A stretch of DNA of 42,993 bases from Candidatus Cloacimonetes bacterium 4572_55 (GTDB lineage Bacteria > 4572-55): assembly GCA_002084765.1 (NCBI GenBank), contig NBMB01000060.1, forward strand, positions 1 through 42,993. The letters run 5' to 3'. Under the pieces are notes generated by a model. The model had not been told where the DNA came from. It saw only the letters and a program-made list of their open reading frames with translations, and did no database searches. The position numbers were made by a program, and so were the translations under genes. Positions 15,528 to 24,878 of this stretch are shown piece by piece (positions within the stretch are counted from its first letter, which is position 1; each line of letters begins with the position of its first letter).

Positions 15528-16148
15528 ATGAACGCTTTGCTTATTGTCGATATTCAGAATGATTTCTGCCCCGGCGGCGCGCTGGCTGTGAATGAAGGAG
15601 ACCAGATCGTTCCGTTTGTCAATTGTCTGCAGCCTCATTTTGGTCTGGTCGTGGCTACGCAAGATTGGCATCCTCGGGATCATGAGAGCTTTGCAGTTTG
15701 TCACAATCGTGATCCCGGGGAGACCATCAATTTGCATGGATTGAGCCAGATATTGTGGCCCATTCATTGTGTGCAGGAGAGTGTCGGCGCGGATTTTCAT
15801 CCAGATTTGGATCAATCCAAAATAGACTCTGTTTTCCGAAAAGGAACAAACAAACAGATCGACAGCTACAGTGGTTTTTTTGATAATGGGCAGCGCAAAT
15901 CAACCGGATTGGGCGATTACCTAAAAAAGAGATATGTGACAGGGGTCTACGTAGTGGGTTTGGCGACGGATTACTGCGTCAAGTTTACGGCTTTGGACGC
16001 CAGGCGGCTCGGATTTCGGACATTTCTCATAGCTGACGCGATCAGAGGCGTCAATCTACAGCCGGGAGACTCCAACGCGGCGATCGTGGAGATGGCACAG
16101 GCAGGCGTCACGGTTATACAAAGTCGAGAGATCCTGAGTCGCGGGTAG
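15528..16148 (+). CDS. pncA: Nicotinamidase (isochorismatase-like family)
   Basis: A 206-residue enzyme that converts nicotinamide to nicotinate for NAD salvage in the cytoplasm. The catalytic triad is visible: Asp8 in LLIVDIQNDF, Lys ~105 in FRKGTN, and Cys ~150 in ATDYCVKFTA. The metal-binding segment TQDWHPRDHESF is at ~44-55, and HGLSQILWPIHCVQ precedes the lysine, as in PncA. AGAAGGAGGG gives a strong ribosome site. Pairing with an NrtR-like Nudix protein upstream supports the NAD assignment. Confidence 0.93.
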   Translation: MNALLIVDIQNDFCPGGALAVNEGDQIVPFVNCLQPHFGLVVATQDWHPRDHESFAVCHNRDPGETINLHGLSQILWPIHCVQESVGADFHPDLDQSKIDSVFRKGTNKQIDSYSGFFDNGQRKSTGLGDYLKKRYVTGVYVVGLATDYCVKFTALDARRLGFRTFLIADAIRGVNLQPGDSNAAIVEMAQAGVTVIQSREILSRG

Positions 16149-16259
16149 CAATCGGCGCAGCCAACGATTTCTCTTGTTTTTCCTCCGACAAGCTGTTATT
16201 TTTCTGAGCTTCACCGCGTAATTCATTAAAATCAAAAAAAATAAAGAAAGTCGATCTGC

Positions 16260-18059
16260 ATGAATCATAAGCGTGTAATCCGATACATTTTTTTCTCATT
16301 CCTGCTTGTTTTTGCCGGTTTCTCAACCCCTCAGGCTCAGGATATTATCGAAGATTTGATCGATAGCGAGGAGGCAACTGATCAGGATGTGGAATATTAT
16401 GAAGAGTTGGAAAAATTTCTGGACGATCCCATTGATTTGAATCAAACGGACGAAAAGGAGTTGGCTCGTCTGCCGGGGCTGACACAACCATTGATTCGAG
16501 CAATCTTGAAATATCGAGAGGAGATCGGCTCTTTTTCCAGTAAGAAGGAGTTGAAGCAGGCTCCAGGCGTGACCAACGAATTATATCAGCAGATTCGCCC
16601 TTTTGTCACGGCTCGAAAGAAAAAGCCGCGCGAACGGGCATTGCGGATTGTCCATCGTTTGCGCTATAGCTCCCGGGATCCAAACGAGGATGAGTTTGAT
16701 TCATTTTATAAGCTCTATCAACGCACGCAGGCGATTTATAAAGAGTGGCTTACTCTCGGTTTTTTGACCGAAAAAGACGCGGGAGAGACCGATTTTGACG
16801 ATCTTCAACTCTGGTATCTTAGCGTCAAAAATCATGCCTTACCGGTTCAGGGCGTTATTGGAAACTATAAGGTAGAATGCGGTCAGGGACTGCTTTTTTC
16901 CCCGCAAGCCGGCATGTTTAAAGGCGGCGAGGTGGTCACGGGAACAAAGAAACGTCATGCGTCGATCCGACCATATAGTTCCACTAATGAAGTCTCGTCT
17001 TTCTATGGCGCGGGGTTCGAGGGGGAATGGGGACGTTTATCGCTCATTCTTTTTGGCTCCAAGGCAAAACTTGACGCCACCCTGAACGAAGATGGGGCTA
17101 TCCAATCCATTTATACCACGGGTCTGCATCGCACCGACACGGAAAAAGCAAAAAAAGATCGTTTAACCGAGACCTTGTACGGCGGTCACGCTCGTCTCAG
17201 GCTGGATGAAAATAGCTCTATCGGCGCAACCTATTATCAATCGGAATTCGACGAAAAGATTGATCCAAATGACGACTATTACCGATTTCGAGGCGACGAA
17301 TTGTCTGGTGTTGGAGTTGACGCTGACCTATATTTCAAGCAGGTCAATCTTTTCGGGGAATGGGCGAGGAGTATGGATCACGGGTCCGCGTGGGTCGTGG
17401 GTGCTGGGCTCAATGTTGGACAGGTTCAGTTTTCCGCGCTTATGCGGGATTATGATCCTGATTTTTACACTTTTCACAGTTATGGATTTGCCTTTTTCCG
17501 ATACCCCTATAGCATGAACAGCAACCTCCCAGAAGACGGCGATGAATATTATACCCAATTGGAAATCCCCCTGTCCAAGTCTATCAAATGGACTCTGCGA
17601 TTCCGGTCAAAAGAAAAAACGGAGAGTCCGACAAAAAAAAAGTATCGCTCCCAAATCGATTGGCAACCTGTAAAAACGTATCGACTGCGTATTCGGTACG
17701 AGCATGCGCGCACAGCGGATAAAGAGGATGGACAGCTACTCTACGGCGACCTACAGTTCAAACCGGACAAACGGCTCTTAGCTTATATCCGACTGCTCTT
17801 TTTTGACACGGAATCGTCAAACGCGGCTGTGTACGCGTTTGAAAATGACCTGCCCGGGGTATTAAAAACTAGTTATTTTTCTGACAGGGGACGGCGATGG
17901 TATGTTGCCGCAAAGTATAAATTTCATGAAAAATCCTATCTCTCTATGAAATTCGGACAAAAAACCAAATATGAACCCACGACCGATCAAGCCAATGTCC
18001 AATCGGTTGTCCGGGAAACCTCGACAGACTGGAGCTGTCAGCTTGACTTTATGTTCTAA
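16260..18059 (+). CDS. Helix-hairpin-helix outer-membrane beta-barrel protein
   Basis: A 599-residue exported protein. A signal peptide (~1-27, ending PQAQ) precedes an acidic stretch and a ComEA-like double helix-hairpin-helix region (~52-118: DLNQTDEKELARLPGLTQPL, QAPGVTNELYQQIRPFV). The remainder is beta-rich with alternating aromatic residues (FYGAGFEGEWGRLSLILFGS, YKVECGQGLLFSPQAG) and ends CQLDFMF, a typical barrel end. Such HhH-barrel proteins recur in FCB bacteria; a link to DNA uptake has been suggested for the HhH part but is unproven. The gene ends at 18059 and the convergent gene's stop begins at 18060, leaving no spacer. Confidence 0.8.
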   Translation: MNHKRVIRYIFFSFLLVFAGFSTPQAQDIIEDLIDSEEATDQDVEYYEELEKFLDDPIDLNQTDEKELARLPGLTQPLIRAILKYREEIGSFSSKKELKQAPGVTNELYQQIRPFVTARKKKPRERALRIVHRLRYSSRDPNEDEFDSFYKLYQRTQAIYKEWLTLGFLTEKDAGETDFDDLQLWYLSVKNHALPVQGVIGNYKVECGQGLLFSPQAGMFKGGEVVTGTKKRHASIRPYSSTNEVSSFYGAGFEGEWGRLSLILFGSKAKLDATLNEDGAIQSIYTTGLHRTDTEKAKKDRLTETLYGGHARLRLDENSSIGATYYQSEFDEKIDPNDDYYRFRGDELSGVGVDADLYFKQVNLFGEWARSMDHGSAWVVGAGLNVGQVQFSALMRDYDPDFYTFHSYGFAFFRYPYSMNSNLPEDGDEYYTQLEIPLSKSIKWTLRFRSKEKTESPTKKKYRSQIDWQPVKTYRLRIRYEHARTADKEDGQLLYGDLQFKPDKRLLAYIRLLFFDTESSNAAVYAFENDLPGVLKTSYFSDRGRRWYVAAKYKFHEKSYLSMKFGQKTKYEPTTDQANVQSVVRETSTDWSCQLDFMF

Positions 18060-21000
18060 TCAGCGAATAAGGAGCATTCTTCCGACTGCCTTGTAATCAT
18101 CCGTTCTCAATCGATAAAAATAGATTCCCGCGGCGGCTTGCCGATCATATCTGTCCCTGCCATCCCACTCCGCTTCATGCTGTCCAGCGGGCTGGTCGCA
18201 ATCTGTTAGCGTGCGTATCAGTTGCCCGGAGATATTATAGACCTTGAGACTGACCGCTTTATTTTCCGGGATCTGATAGGAAATTTTTGTGGTCCGCTTG
18301 CCAGTCGGATTATAAAAAGGGTTGGGATAATTTCGGCTCAATTCATAACGGAGCGAGGCGGTTTCATCTAATTGATTTTCCGGCTCTTCTGAGATTTTTA
18401 GAGAAAAGAGAGAATAGATGCCTGACCCAAATTCGCTACAGCCTTTCTCAAATTCTGCGCTCGCGCTGCACTCGCCCAGAGTCTGCCGCCAAACCTTAAA
18501 TCTCATTTGATGTCCTGGCGTAAATCCCAGCAGTCCATACTCGGAAGCCGCCTGCCAGACATTGAAAGAGACGCGGTTGCCTTGGATATATTTTTCCGAT
18601 ATTGCGACGCCGCCCACACAAACCAATCCGTCAAAAACGCCAATTTCGTCTCCAGCTTGCAGTTCTCCTTCATCTAAAAAAGATGCGTGGGTCAGGATCA
18701 TGGGATGCGGCAGACCGGTGACCGAGAATTCAAAATGGACCGTCTCTCTCTGAGATATTTGAGATAAAGCAAGGGCTTGTGTGGGAACGCCTCCCCTCGC
18801 AGAGATCGGATAGGTAAAATTGATCGGATCGTCGCCTTGGATATAGACTTGATAGCCATACCCCGGTCGCATACCCCCGTTTTGATCAATCAGATTTGCC
18901 ACGTCCGGTATCCAAAAATTTCCGATATGATCTTGCACCAGAACCAGTTGGTTTTCGATCGAAGCCAATTGCTCCGCCACAGGAGCGGTCGAGCGTTGCA
19001 AATAAGGGATCAGATTGTAGAAATGCGGCTGCAGCGTCATGGAATGATCGGTCGGGTCTAAGGGCGTTCCTTGAATTTCCAGCGTCTCCTCACAATCAAG
19101 ATAGAACCAATATCCCTTGCCGATCTCAATATTTCCGATGGTATCAACGCCCTGATCTGGGAGATAGAACCTTCCGAGGTCGTCCTTTATCAGACGCAGA
19201 CAGTTCAAATTCTGAACAATTCCGGACATCGACGGATCCGAAGGAGATATGTGAAAGGAGGTCATGTTGAATTGATTTGAAGCAAATTCGGTTATTTGGA
19301 CGGTATTATTGCCCTGATATTCGATGTGGAGTAGTGCCGAGGCACTCGGATTGCCTTCATAAGCGATCACAGACCGATTTCCGTCGCCGTATATGGCTAG
19401 CATCATCGCGTTCCCGATCTCCCATCCGTTGCGGTTGACAATCTCCTGGACGACATCGGAAATATTAGGTGTGCGCTGAAAATCTCCATTTTCCCAACTA
19501 GCAGAAATATCCCAGTCTTCTGAAGCGGACGTCTCGTTGCGATCCATGATATCGCTATCGTCATCCGTGAAGGCCAGCGCGTGGTTGATATCTTCTCCGG
19601 CAATCGTCAGGTCTGTTTGGGTCACGGACGTCGCCGCAGATTGGAGTTGGATATAGCTATTGAGGATCGTCGCGCCCTGGGGGACTCGGACATCGGTGAA
19701 ACGCATCCCAATGATGTAATCGTCGATCATGGTAAGCTGGAGGTCGTCTATACTGACCAGGTTAGAGCTCATGTCCTCTTGGGCGTCGTTTTCCCCCCCG
19801 TTCACCCGAGTCTCAAAAACTGCAAAATCATAGTCAATGATCGTCGCTTGAACCTGAGAAGGTGATCCCATGCTTGCAACCTGTGCGTTGCTCAGGGTCA
19901 GATCAATAGTCTCATCCCCTTCGTAAATCAGATCGGGATTGATGGAAATATGAAAATATTTTGTGCTACTTTCGCCGTCTGCCCAATTCAAGGACCCGTT
20001 GGAAGCACTGAAGTCAACGCCCGGAGACGCTGACCCGCCGCTCACTGTATACTCCACAGAAGCCGCGCCGTCGGAACCGCTGATACGCGTGACGGAGATC
20101 GATACAGACCCATCCTCTTCGTCTACCTCATAATCGTTTGATCCAAACTGGATCGATCCAGGGTCTGTTTCGCCGTCGGGTCCGTTCCAACCCGCGACGC
20201 GAGCCAGCATCCACCAAAATGCGCGCGCAACCCGAATTTGCCCATCGCTGCCATACGGACGCAAATGCTTTCCGTCGTCGCTATAATCTGGATATAAGCC
20301 TTCCTCGTCTGGATTGCTACAGAACGGCTCTTCTTGGTTTGACCCGCTGTCATAATAGTGGCTCTCGATATCCGCCAGATCAAAAAGGACTTCGTTATGA
20401 TCCGCTGTATAATCTCGGATAGCTTCATTTAACTGGTGACGGCGCAAAGAGTTGCCGCCGCTACTACATGAGGCGGTCAAAGGCATGGTCACCCAGACAA
20501 AAGTAATTCCAGGATAGTGGATTTCCAGCTCCGCCATCATATCTCGATACCGGGGCCAGGTGACGTCCAGGATGCCGCTCCCCTCGTCATTCGTATCCAA
20601 ATGTCCATATTTCATCATAGCCACGCCGATATCCGACCCGCTGAGCGCGTCTCCATAGCTGTAGCCTGCAGCGGTCAGATTGATCGCGTCGTCGTCATAG
20701 TCGCCCTCAGGATCATAATCAGGATCAGACGGGTCGTCCCAGCCATCGATCGTCTCGCCTGGACGCTTTAGATGGAGAATAAAATTCATCCGCTTTTCCC
20801 AAGGTTTGTCGTTGCTCCTCAGACGCCAGTTGACGATGCCGCCGCTGTCAGGATCACTAAACCAACCTGGCTCCGCACCGGGGTCTACCGGTGTGTGATT
20901 CGTCTGATAGTAATCGATGATGTTGTAACTATACCGGGTAGCGTTTACCTCGCTTGCAAGCCAAGCCATACCGCCCGGATGATCGTTGGTAGTCGGCGCG

Positions 21001-21194
21001 ACAATATCGTTGCCAATGGAGTTATGCGCCCATGACACTTTCAGTTTCCGAGCTTCGTCCAGAGCACTTTGCGGAATTACGTTGTCATTATAATCCACGC
21101 AGGTATGATCAACCAAAATGCGCTGGCTTGATCCAAAAATAGGAAAGGAGATTATGATAAAAATAACTGAAATAATGAAAAATTTATTTTTCAC
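18060..21194 (-). CDS. Large secreted SGNH-like/Calx-beta protein with type IX-like sorting domain
   Basis: A 1044-residue secreted protein. After a signal peptide (~1-23) the first ~340 residues look like an SGNH/GDSL-type hydrolase (SWAHNSIGNDIVAP, a central WVTMPLTASCSS, and DDGKHLRPYG near the end). I see no textbook GDSL motif, so activity is uncertain. A Calx-beta domain follows (~350-450, with DEEDGSVSISVTR and YEGDETIDLTLSN). Next is a carbohydrate-binding-like domain (~455-630, RFTDVRVPQGATI, YIQLQSA), then beta-rich repeats. The C-terminus has NYPNPFYNP, VYNISGQLIRTL and GIYFYRLR, the type IX-like sorting domain. Several acidic repeats suggest calcium binding. Its job is probably surface carbohydrate or polymer processing. 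Confidence 0.8.
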   Translation of the reverse strand: MKNKFFIISVIFIIISFPIFGSSQRILVDHTCVDYNDNVIPQSALDEARKLKVSWAHNSIGNDIVAPTTNDHPGGMAWLASEVNATRYSYNIIDYYQTNHTPVDPGAEPGWFSDPDSGGIVNWRLRSNDKPWEKRMNFILHLKRPGETIDGWDDPSDPDYDPEGDYDDDAINLTAAGYSYGDALSGSDIGVAMMKYGHLDTNDEGSGILDVTWPRYRDMMAELEIHYPGITFVWVTMPLTASCSSGGNSLRRHQLNEAIRDYTADHNEVLFDLADIESHYYDSGSNQEEPFCSNPDEEGLYPDYSDDGKHLRPYGSDGQIRVARAFWWMLARVAGWNGPDGETDPGSIQFGSNDYEVDEEDGSVSISVTRISGSDGAASVEYTVSGGSASPGVDFSASNGSLNWADGESSTKYFHISINPDLIYEGDETIDLTLSNAQVASMGSPSQVQATIIDYDFAVFETRVNGGENDAQEDMSSNLVSIDDLQLTMIDDYIIGMRFTDVRVPQGATILNSYIQLQSAATSVTQTDLTIAGEDINHALAFTDDDSDIMDRNETSASEDWDISASWENGDFQRTPNISDVVQEIVNRNGWEIGNAMMLAIYGDGNRSVIAYEGNPSASALLHIEYQGNNTVQITEFASNQFNMTSFHISPSDPSMSGIVQNLNCLRLIKDDLGRFYLPDQGVDTIGNIEIGKGYWFYLDCEETLEIQGTPLDPTDHSMTLQPHFYNLIPYLQRSTAPVAEQLASIENQLVLVQDHIGNFWIPDVANLIDQNGGMRPGYGYQVYIQGDDPINFTYPISARGGVPTQALALSQISQRETVHFEFSVTGLPHPMILTHASFLDEGELQAGDEIGVFDGLVCVGGVAISEKYIQGNRVSFNVWQAASEYGLLGFTPGHQMRFKVWRQTLGECSASAEFEKGCSEFGSGIYSLFSLKISEEPENQLDETASLRYELSRNYPNPFYNPTGKRTTKISYQIPENKAVSLKVYNISGQLIRTLTDCDQPAGQHEAEWDGRDRYDRQAAAGIYFYRLRTDDYKAVGRMLLIR

Positions 21195-21489
21195 GAGTTC
21201 CTCCTTTGATTTGAAAAAATAAAAATATAAAATTTGGATGACAGAGGGTCGGTTTAATAAGGGTCAAGTCAATGTAACGATTCACAAAAAGTTAAGCAAC
21301 TATTAAAAAATTTAATCGGGACTTATTCGCGGGGTTACTCCGCGTCACAATAAAATATTTGTATCGTAAATTGCAAAAAAATGATTTGCAAACGCTCAAA
21401 TTTTTGTTATCTTTAGTCGTGATTTACAGCCAATTATGCGATTCTAATTCTTACATATTATACTAATTATACTAAAAAAAGGAGACGTA
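21195..21489. other. Intergenic region between divergent genes
   Basis: An AT-rich region holding the likely promoters of both neighbours. A short GC hairpin (CGCGG...CCGCG) occurs around 21329-21345. I see no other feature. Confidence 0.4.
21386..21413 (+). promoter_or_regulatory. Candidate promoter of the AIM24-family gene
   Basis: TTGCAA (21386-21391) and TATCTT (21408-21413) are 16 bases apart, ~75 bases before the start. The -10 TATCTTTAG is close to the TAnnTTTG form. Confidence 0.45.
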
Positions 21490-22278
21490 ATGCGTAGTCA
21501 TGAAGTGGATTATGAAATTCTTGGCGATGATATTCAACTCGTTGAGGTAGAGTTGGATCCGAGAGAGACCGTGATCGCCGAAGCCGGCGCGATGAACTAT
21601 ATGGACGACGGTATTTCTTTCGAGGCAAAGATGGGAGACGGTTCTAAGGCGGAGAGCGGATTGATGGGCAAGCTGTTCGACGCGGCAAAACGAAAAATTA
21701 CCGGCGAATCGATCTTTATGACCCATTTTAGCAACAATGGAAGCGGGAAAAAGAGGGTCGCTTTTGCCGCGCCCTATCCTGGAAAAATTATCCCGATTGA
21801 CTTATCAAAAATCGGTGGAGAGATGTTGTGCCAAAAAGACGCGTTCTTATGCGCGGCTTTAGGAACAGAGATTGGAATTGCCTTCACGAAAAAATTCGGG
21901 ACAGGTCTTTTCGGCGGCGAAGGGTTTATCCTCCAACGTCTGCGAGGCGATGGGATGGCGTTTATTCACGCGGGCGGGACAGTGATCAAAAAAGAACTGA
22001 ACAACGACCTGATGCGTGTGGATACCGGCTGTATTGTCGCTTTTACTCCCGGGATTGATTATGATATTCAGCGGGCGGGGAGCCTAAAATCCATGTTTTT
22101 CGGGGGCGAAGGTCTCTTTTTAGCCACATTGCAAGGAACGGGTACCATCTATCTGCAAAGCCTCCCATTTTCCAGATTAGCAGACCGGATTATCGGTCAC
22201 GCGCCATCAGCCGGCGGCAGCCGCAAGGGAGAAGGGTCGGTTCTCGGTGCTTTCGGAGATATGATTGACGGCGATTAA
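21490..22278 (+). CDS. AIM24 / TIGR00266-family protein
   Basis: A 262-residue protein that matches the AIM24 (TIGR00266) family along its whole length: [20 protein letters not shown] near the start, [14 protein letters not shown] in the middle, and [20 protein letters not shown] near the end. Members fold as a glycine-rich beta structure; their function in bacteria is unknown, while the yeast relative is mitochondrial. There is no signal peptide. GGAGACGTA precedes the start. A hairpin follows the stop codon before the next gene. Confidence 0.9.
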   Translation: MRSHEVDYEILGDDIQLVEVELDPRETVIAEAGAMNYMDDGISFEAKMGDGSKAESGLMGKLFDAAKRKITGESIFMTHFSNNGSGKKRVAFAAPYPGKIIPIDLSKIGGEMLCQKDAFLCAALGTEIGIAFTKKFGTGLFGGEGFILQRLRGDGMAFIHAGGTVIKKELNNDLMRVDTGCIVAFTPGIDYDIQRAGSLKSMFFGGEGLFLATLQGTGTIYLQSLPFSRLADRIIGHAPSAGGSRKGEGSVLGAFGDMIDGD

Positions 22279-22303
22279 TTTCAAAATCATGCGCCAACTT
22301 AAC

Positions 22304-22324
22304 GGGGCGTCTCAAGAACGCCCC
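22304..22324 (+). terminator. Short GC hairpin after the AIM24 gene
   Basis: GGGGCGT and ACGCCCC form a 7-bp stem. No T-run follows, so it may be a weak terminator or just a structured spacer. Confidence 0.4.
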
Positions 22325-22344
22325 AAACTCGGCTATCTGATATA

Positions 22345-23238
22345 ATGGGCAATTTACATCAAAAAAAAAGAATCGATTCCATCCGGTCTGAATATCCTTT
22401 TGCTTCGCATTGGCTGCATATTGACGGTTTAAAATACCACTATTTGGATCAGGGAAACGCAGACGCCCCTCCGATCGTGATGCTGCACGGAAACCCGACA
22501 TGGTCTTTCTATTACCGAAAATTGATTCCTGAATTGAGCAAAAAATTTCGGGTGATCGCGCCAGATCATATCGGATGCGGCTTGTCGGATAAACCGCAGG
22601 ATTATCCGTACACTTTGGAAAGCCATATCCACAACGTGACGTTGTTGATCGATCGCCTTCACCTGAAAAATATTCGCCTTGCTGTTCACGATTGGGGAGG
22701 TGCTATCGGGATGGGGTACGCCACGCGTAATCCAGAAAATGTCGCCCGTTTGGTGATTTTTAACACGGCCGCTTTTTTTGAGCCGGTAATCCCCAAACGG
22801 ATTCAAATATGTCGAATTCCGAAATTGGGAAAATTTTTAGTGCGAGGATTGAACGGATTCGCGCTCGCCGCACTGATTTTTGCCACATCTCGACATAAGC
22901 GCTTTACTCGCGAGGTGAGAGCGGGTTACCTTTTTCCTTATAATAACTGGAGCAACCGCGTCGCTATTCATCGATTTGTGTCGGATATTCCGATGGAAGA
23001 CGACCATCCCACACGCGCAGTTTTAGACCAGATTGAGGCGCGGCTTCCGCTTCTGCGCGACCGTCCTGCGCTGATTATTTGGGGAGAGGATGATTTCTGT
23101 TTTACAACAAAAAATTTTCTTTCCAGATGGGAAGCACTTTTTCCACAAGCGGAGATCAAGAGGATTGCCGGAGCTGGGCATTATGTGGTGGAGGACGCGT
23201 ATGAGGAGATTCTTCCGTTGTTGGCGCGGTTTTTATAA
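22345..23238 (+). CDS. Alpha/beta hydrolase, haloalkane dehalogenase/OleB-like
   Basis: A 297-residue alpha/beta hydrolase. The oxyanion motif HGNPTWSFYYRKL (~49-61), nucleophile Asp in VHDWGGAIGMGYA (~115), a WGEDDFC segment (~248) and the catalytic His in GAGHYVVED (~275) are as in haloalkane dehalogenases. Among these, the wording DHIGCGLSDKP and NTAAFF is close to OleB, the beta-lactone decarboxylase of long-chain olefin synthesis. The other ole genes (oleA, C, D) are not in this window, so the olefin link is an inference. No ribosome site is obvious, but TATAATG overlaps the start. A clear terminator follows. Confidence 0.85.
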   Translation: MGNLHQKKRIDSIRSEYPFASHWLHIDGLKYHYLDQGNADAPPIVMLHGNPTWSFYYRKLIPELSKKFRVIAPDHIGCGLSDKPQDYPYTLESHIHNVTLLIDRLHLKNIRLAVHDWGGAIGMGYATRNPENVARLVIFNTAAFFEPVIPKRIQICRIPKLGKFLVRGLNGFALAALIFATSRHKRFTREVRAGYLFPYNNWSNRVAIHRFVSDIPMEDDHPTRAVLDQIEARLPLLRDRPALIIWGEDDFCFTTKNFLSRWEALFPQAEIKRIAGAGHYVVEDAYEEILPLLARFL

Positions 23239-23292
23239 TTGAATCGGACAACGTTCTGCGTTACCGCGTATCACTATCAAAATCAACAAAAA

Positions 23293-23320
23293 AAAATGGA
23301 GATATCGACATCTCCATTTT
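23293..23320. terminator. Bidirectional terminator between convergent genes
   Basis: AAAATGGAGAT (23293-23303) and ATCTCCATTTT (23310-23320) form an 11-bp stem flanked by A- and T-runs. It lies between the OleB-like gene and the leftward membrane operon. Confidence 0.8.
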
Positions 23321-23346
23321 ACGTTACGTATCTCGATTTTTTCGCG

Positions 23347-23970
23347 CTACATCAGATGCAGGCAGTCTTCCAATAGGAATTGCAACCGACCGATCAACAG
23401 CGAGACGCGAGCCATGACAGTATAGCCAAACGAAGCACCGAATGAGATCATCAACACCCAGATACCGACCCTCGCTGTATGTCCGATAACGCCTTTATGT
23501 TCTTTTGAAAAGAAGAAAAAAACCAGCGTGGTGATGGTGCCGAAGACCAGGAACCAATTGCCTATGGTTTCCGAGAATGTATCTGTCCATAGCGGCAAAA
23601 AATTTGCCCGAACTTGCTCGATCAAATCCCCCTGGGCGTTGCCGATAATCTGAAGTCCGGCGTAAGAGCCGATCATCACAGCCAGGGGCCATCGGCTGAT
23701 CCAACCAATATCTGGAAAAATCCGGGTCAACATCAATAATCCTAAAATCAGAGGAATAAGAGTAAAGAGCGAGCCCCCATCTTCCCACGGCATCCGATTC
23801 CAAACATTGGGAAGAAATACATTGTAGTATTGCAGGACAAATCCATAGCCGAACGAAACGCCCACAAAAACATGTTCCGCAAATTTATAAATTGGATTAT
23901 CTTTATATAAAAAACTAAATATACACAGAGTGAAGAACGCCGCTATCCATGTGATTAAAATTTCTAACAT
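23347..23970 (-). CDS. Six-helix membrane protein, last gene of an unassigned operon
   Basis: A 207-residue integral membrane protein with about six hydrophobic segments, including WIAAFFTLCIFSF, LIPLILGLLMLT, WPLAVMIGSYAGL, WFLVFGTITTLVFFFF and VGIWVLMISFGASFG. The start at 23970 is set by AAGGAG seven bases upstream. I do not recognise the family. It resembles the second gene of the operon in size and topology, and both end with an 'R-GI...SFGASFG/GASLGAISIG'-like helix, so they could be distant paralogues. A terminator follows. Confidence 0.75.
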   Translation of the reverse strand: MLEILITWIAAFFTLCIFSFLYKDNPIYKFAEHVFVGVSFGYGFVLQYYNVFLPNVWNRMPWEDGGSLFTLIPLILGLLMLTRIFPDIGWISRWPLAVMIGSYAGLQIIGNAQGDLIEQVRANFLPLWTDTFSETIGNWFLVFGTITTLVFFFFSKEHKGVIGHTARVGIWVLMISFGASFGYTVMARVSLLIGRLQFLLEDCLHLM

Positions 23971-23986
23971 CGTCAAGCTCCTTGAT

Positions 23987-24835
23987 TTATCTTTTATCCT
24001 TTTGCTCTTTTCGCTCTAAAAAATAGACAACATTTCCGATTATAATGAATATAACGATAACCAAATGCGCCATAGACTGGGCGTCCATTCCCTTCATGGC
24101 TCGGGCCTTAATCGGTGGATTTTCAGATGGGATACCGGTCAATTTTTCATATTCAGCCGCGGATTTCATCCCTCCCAAAAGTCCCAGAATTTGACCCGAT
24201 TGATGATACGCGTAATATTCCGGCGCGCTGACCGCGGTGCAACCGGAAGCCAAGTCCATATTGTATCGGGAGACAATCTGCTGAACCCATTCTCGCGTCC
24301 CAGGGTACCCGGCGGATATGTTCATAATAAAATCAAAGCTCTGAATATCGCGGATACCTTCCATCATGGGGATTTTGCTGATCCTTGTGCCGTAATAATC
24401 TTCCGGATACAGCTCGGGAATGCTGGTGCCCATCCGCACGATCACCACCTCGCCCCCGGATTTGAATCCCAAATTGACAAAATCCGTTCCGTATTTTTTC
24501 CCCATTGCCCCGCCCGTCTCTCTCCAGGCATTCTCTACAAGAGGAGGCGCGGCTGGCCACAACTCGGTTGTATAGACCTTCATCCCTCGATCAAAAAGAT
24601 GTTTGAAGACTGCTATGTTCATGGGAAAAAGCTCCGGCATGGATCCGGGATCATAATCGCAAGAGACCAATACCTTTGATCCAGGAGGAAGTTTTTCGAT
24701 GTGATCATACACGTCTCTGACCGGTTTGGTACTGCCGATCGGCAAACCAATGTCAAAAAGCAACGGAATGGCGGTCGAAAGGAAGATAAATATAAATATA
24801 ATTCGACGATCCAGATATTTCAAAAACTCAAGCAC
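23987..24835 (-). CDS. Membrane-anchored alpha/beta domain protein, third gene of an unassigned operon
   Basis: A 282-residue protein with an N-terminal membrane segment (RIIFIFIFLSTAIPLLF, ~9-25), a soluble domain of ~210 residues and a C-terminal membrane segment (HLVIVIFIIIGNVVYFL). The soluble part has alternating strands and helices (GSKVLVSCDYDPGSMPELF, FKHLFDRGMKVYTTEL, GGEVVIVRMG, FDFIMNISAGYPG). I chose the GTG at 24835 because GGAGGTG lies six bases before it; the frame extends 17 codons further and would overlap the previous gene by 8 bases. Family and function are unknown to me. Confidence 0.75.
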   Translation of the reverse strand: MLEFLKYLDRRIIFIFIFLSTAIPLLFDIGLPIGSTKPVRDVYDHIEKLPPGSKVLVSCDYDPGSMPELFPMNIAVFKHLFDRGMKVYTTELWPAAPPLVENAWRETGGAMGKKYGTDFVNLGFKSGGEVVIVRMGTSIPELYPEDYYGTRISKIPMMEGIRDIQSFDFIMNISAGYPGTREWVQQIVSRYNMDLASGCTAVSAPEYYAYHQSGQILGLLGGMKSAAEYEKLTGIPSENPPIKARAMKGMDAQSMAHLVIVIFIIIGNVVYFLERKEQKDKR

Positions 24836-24878
24836 TATTTCACCTCCGATGTATTCGTGATTGTGACGCTTACGCGAA

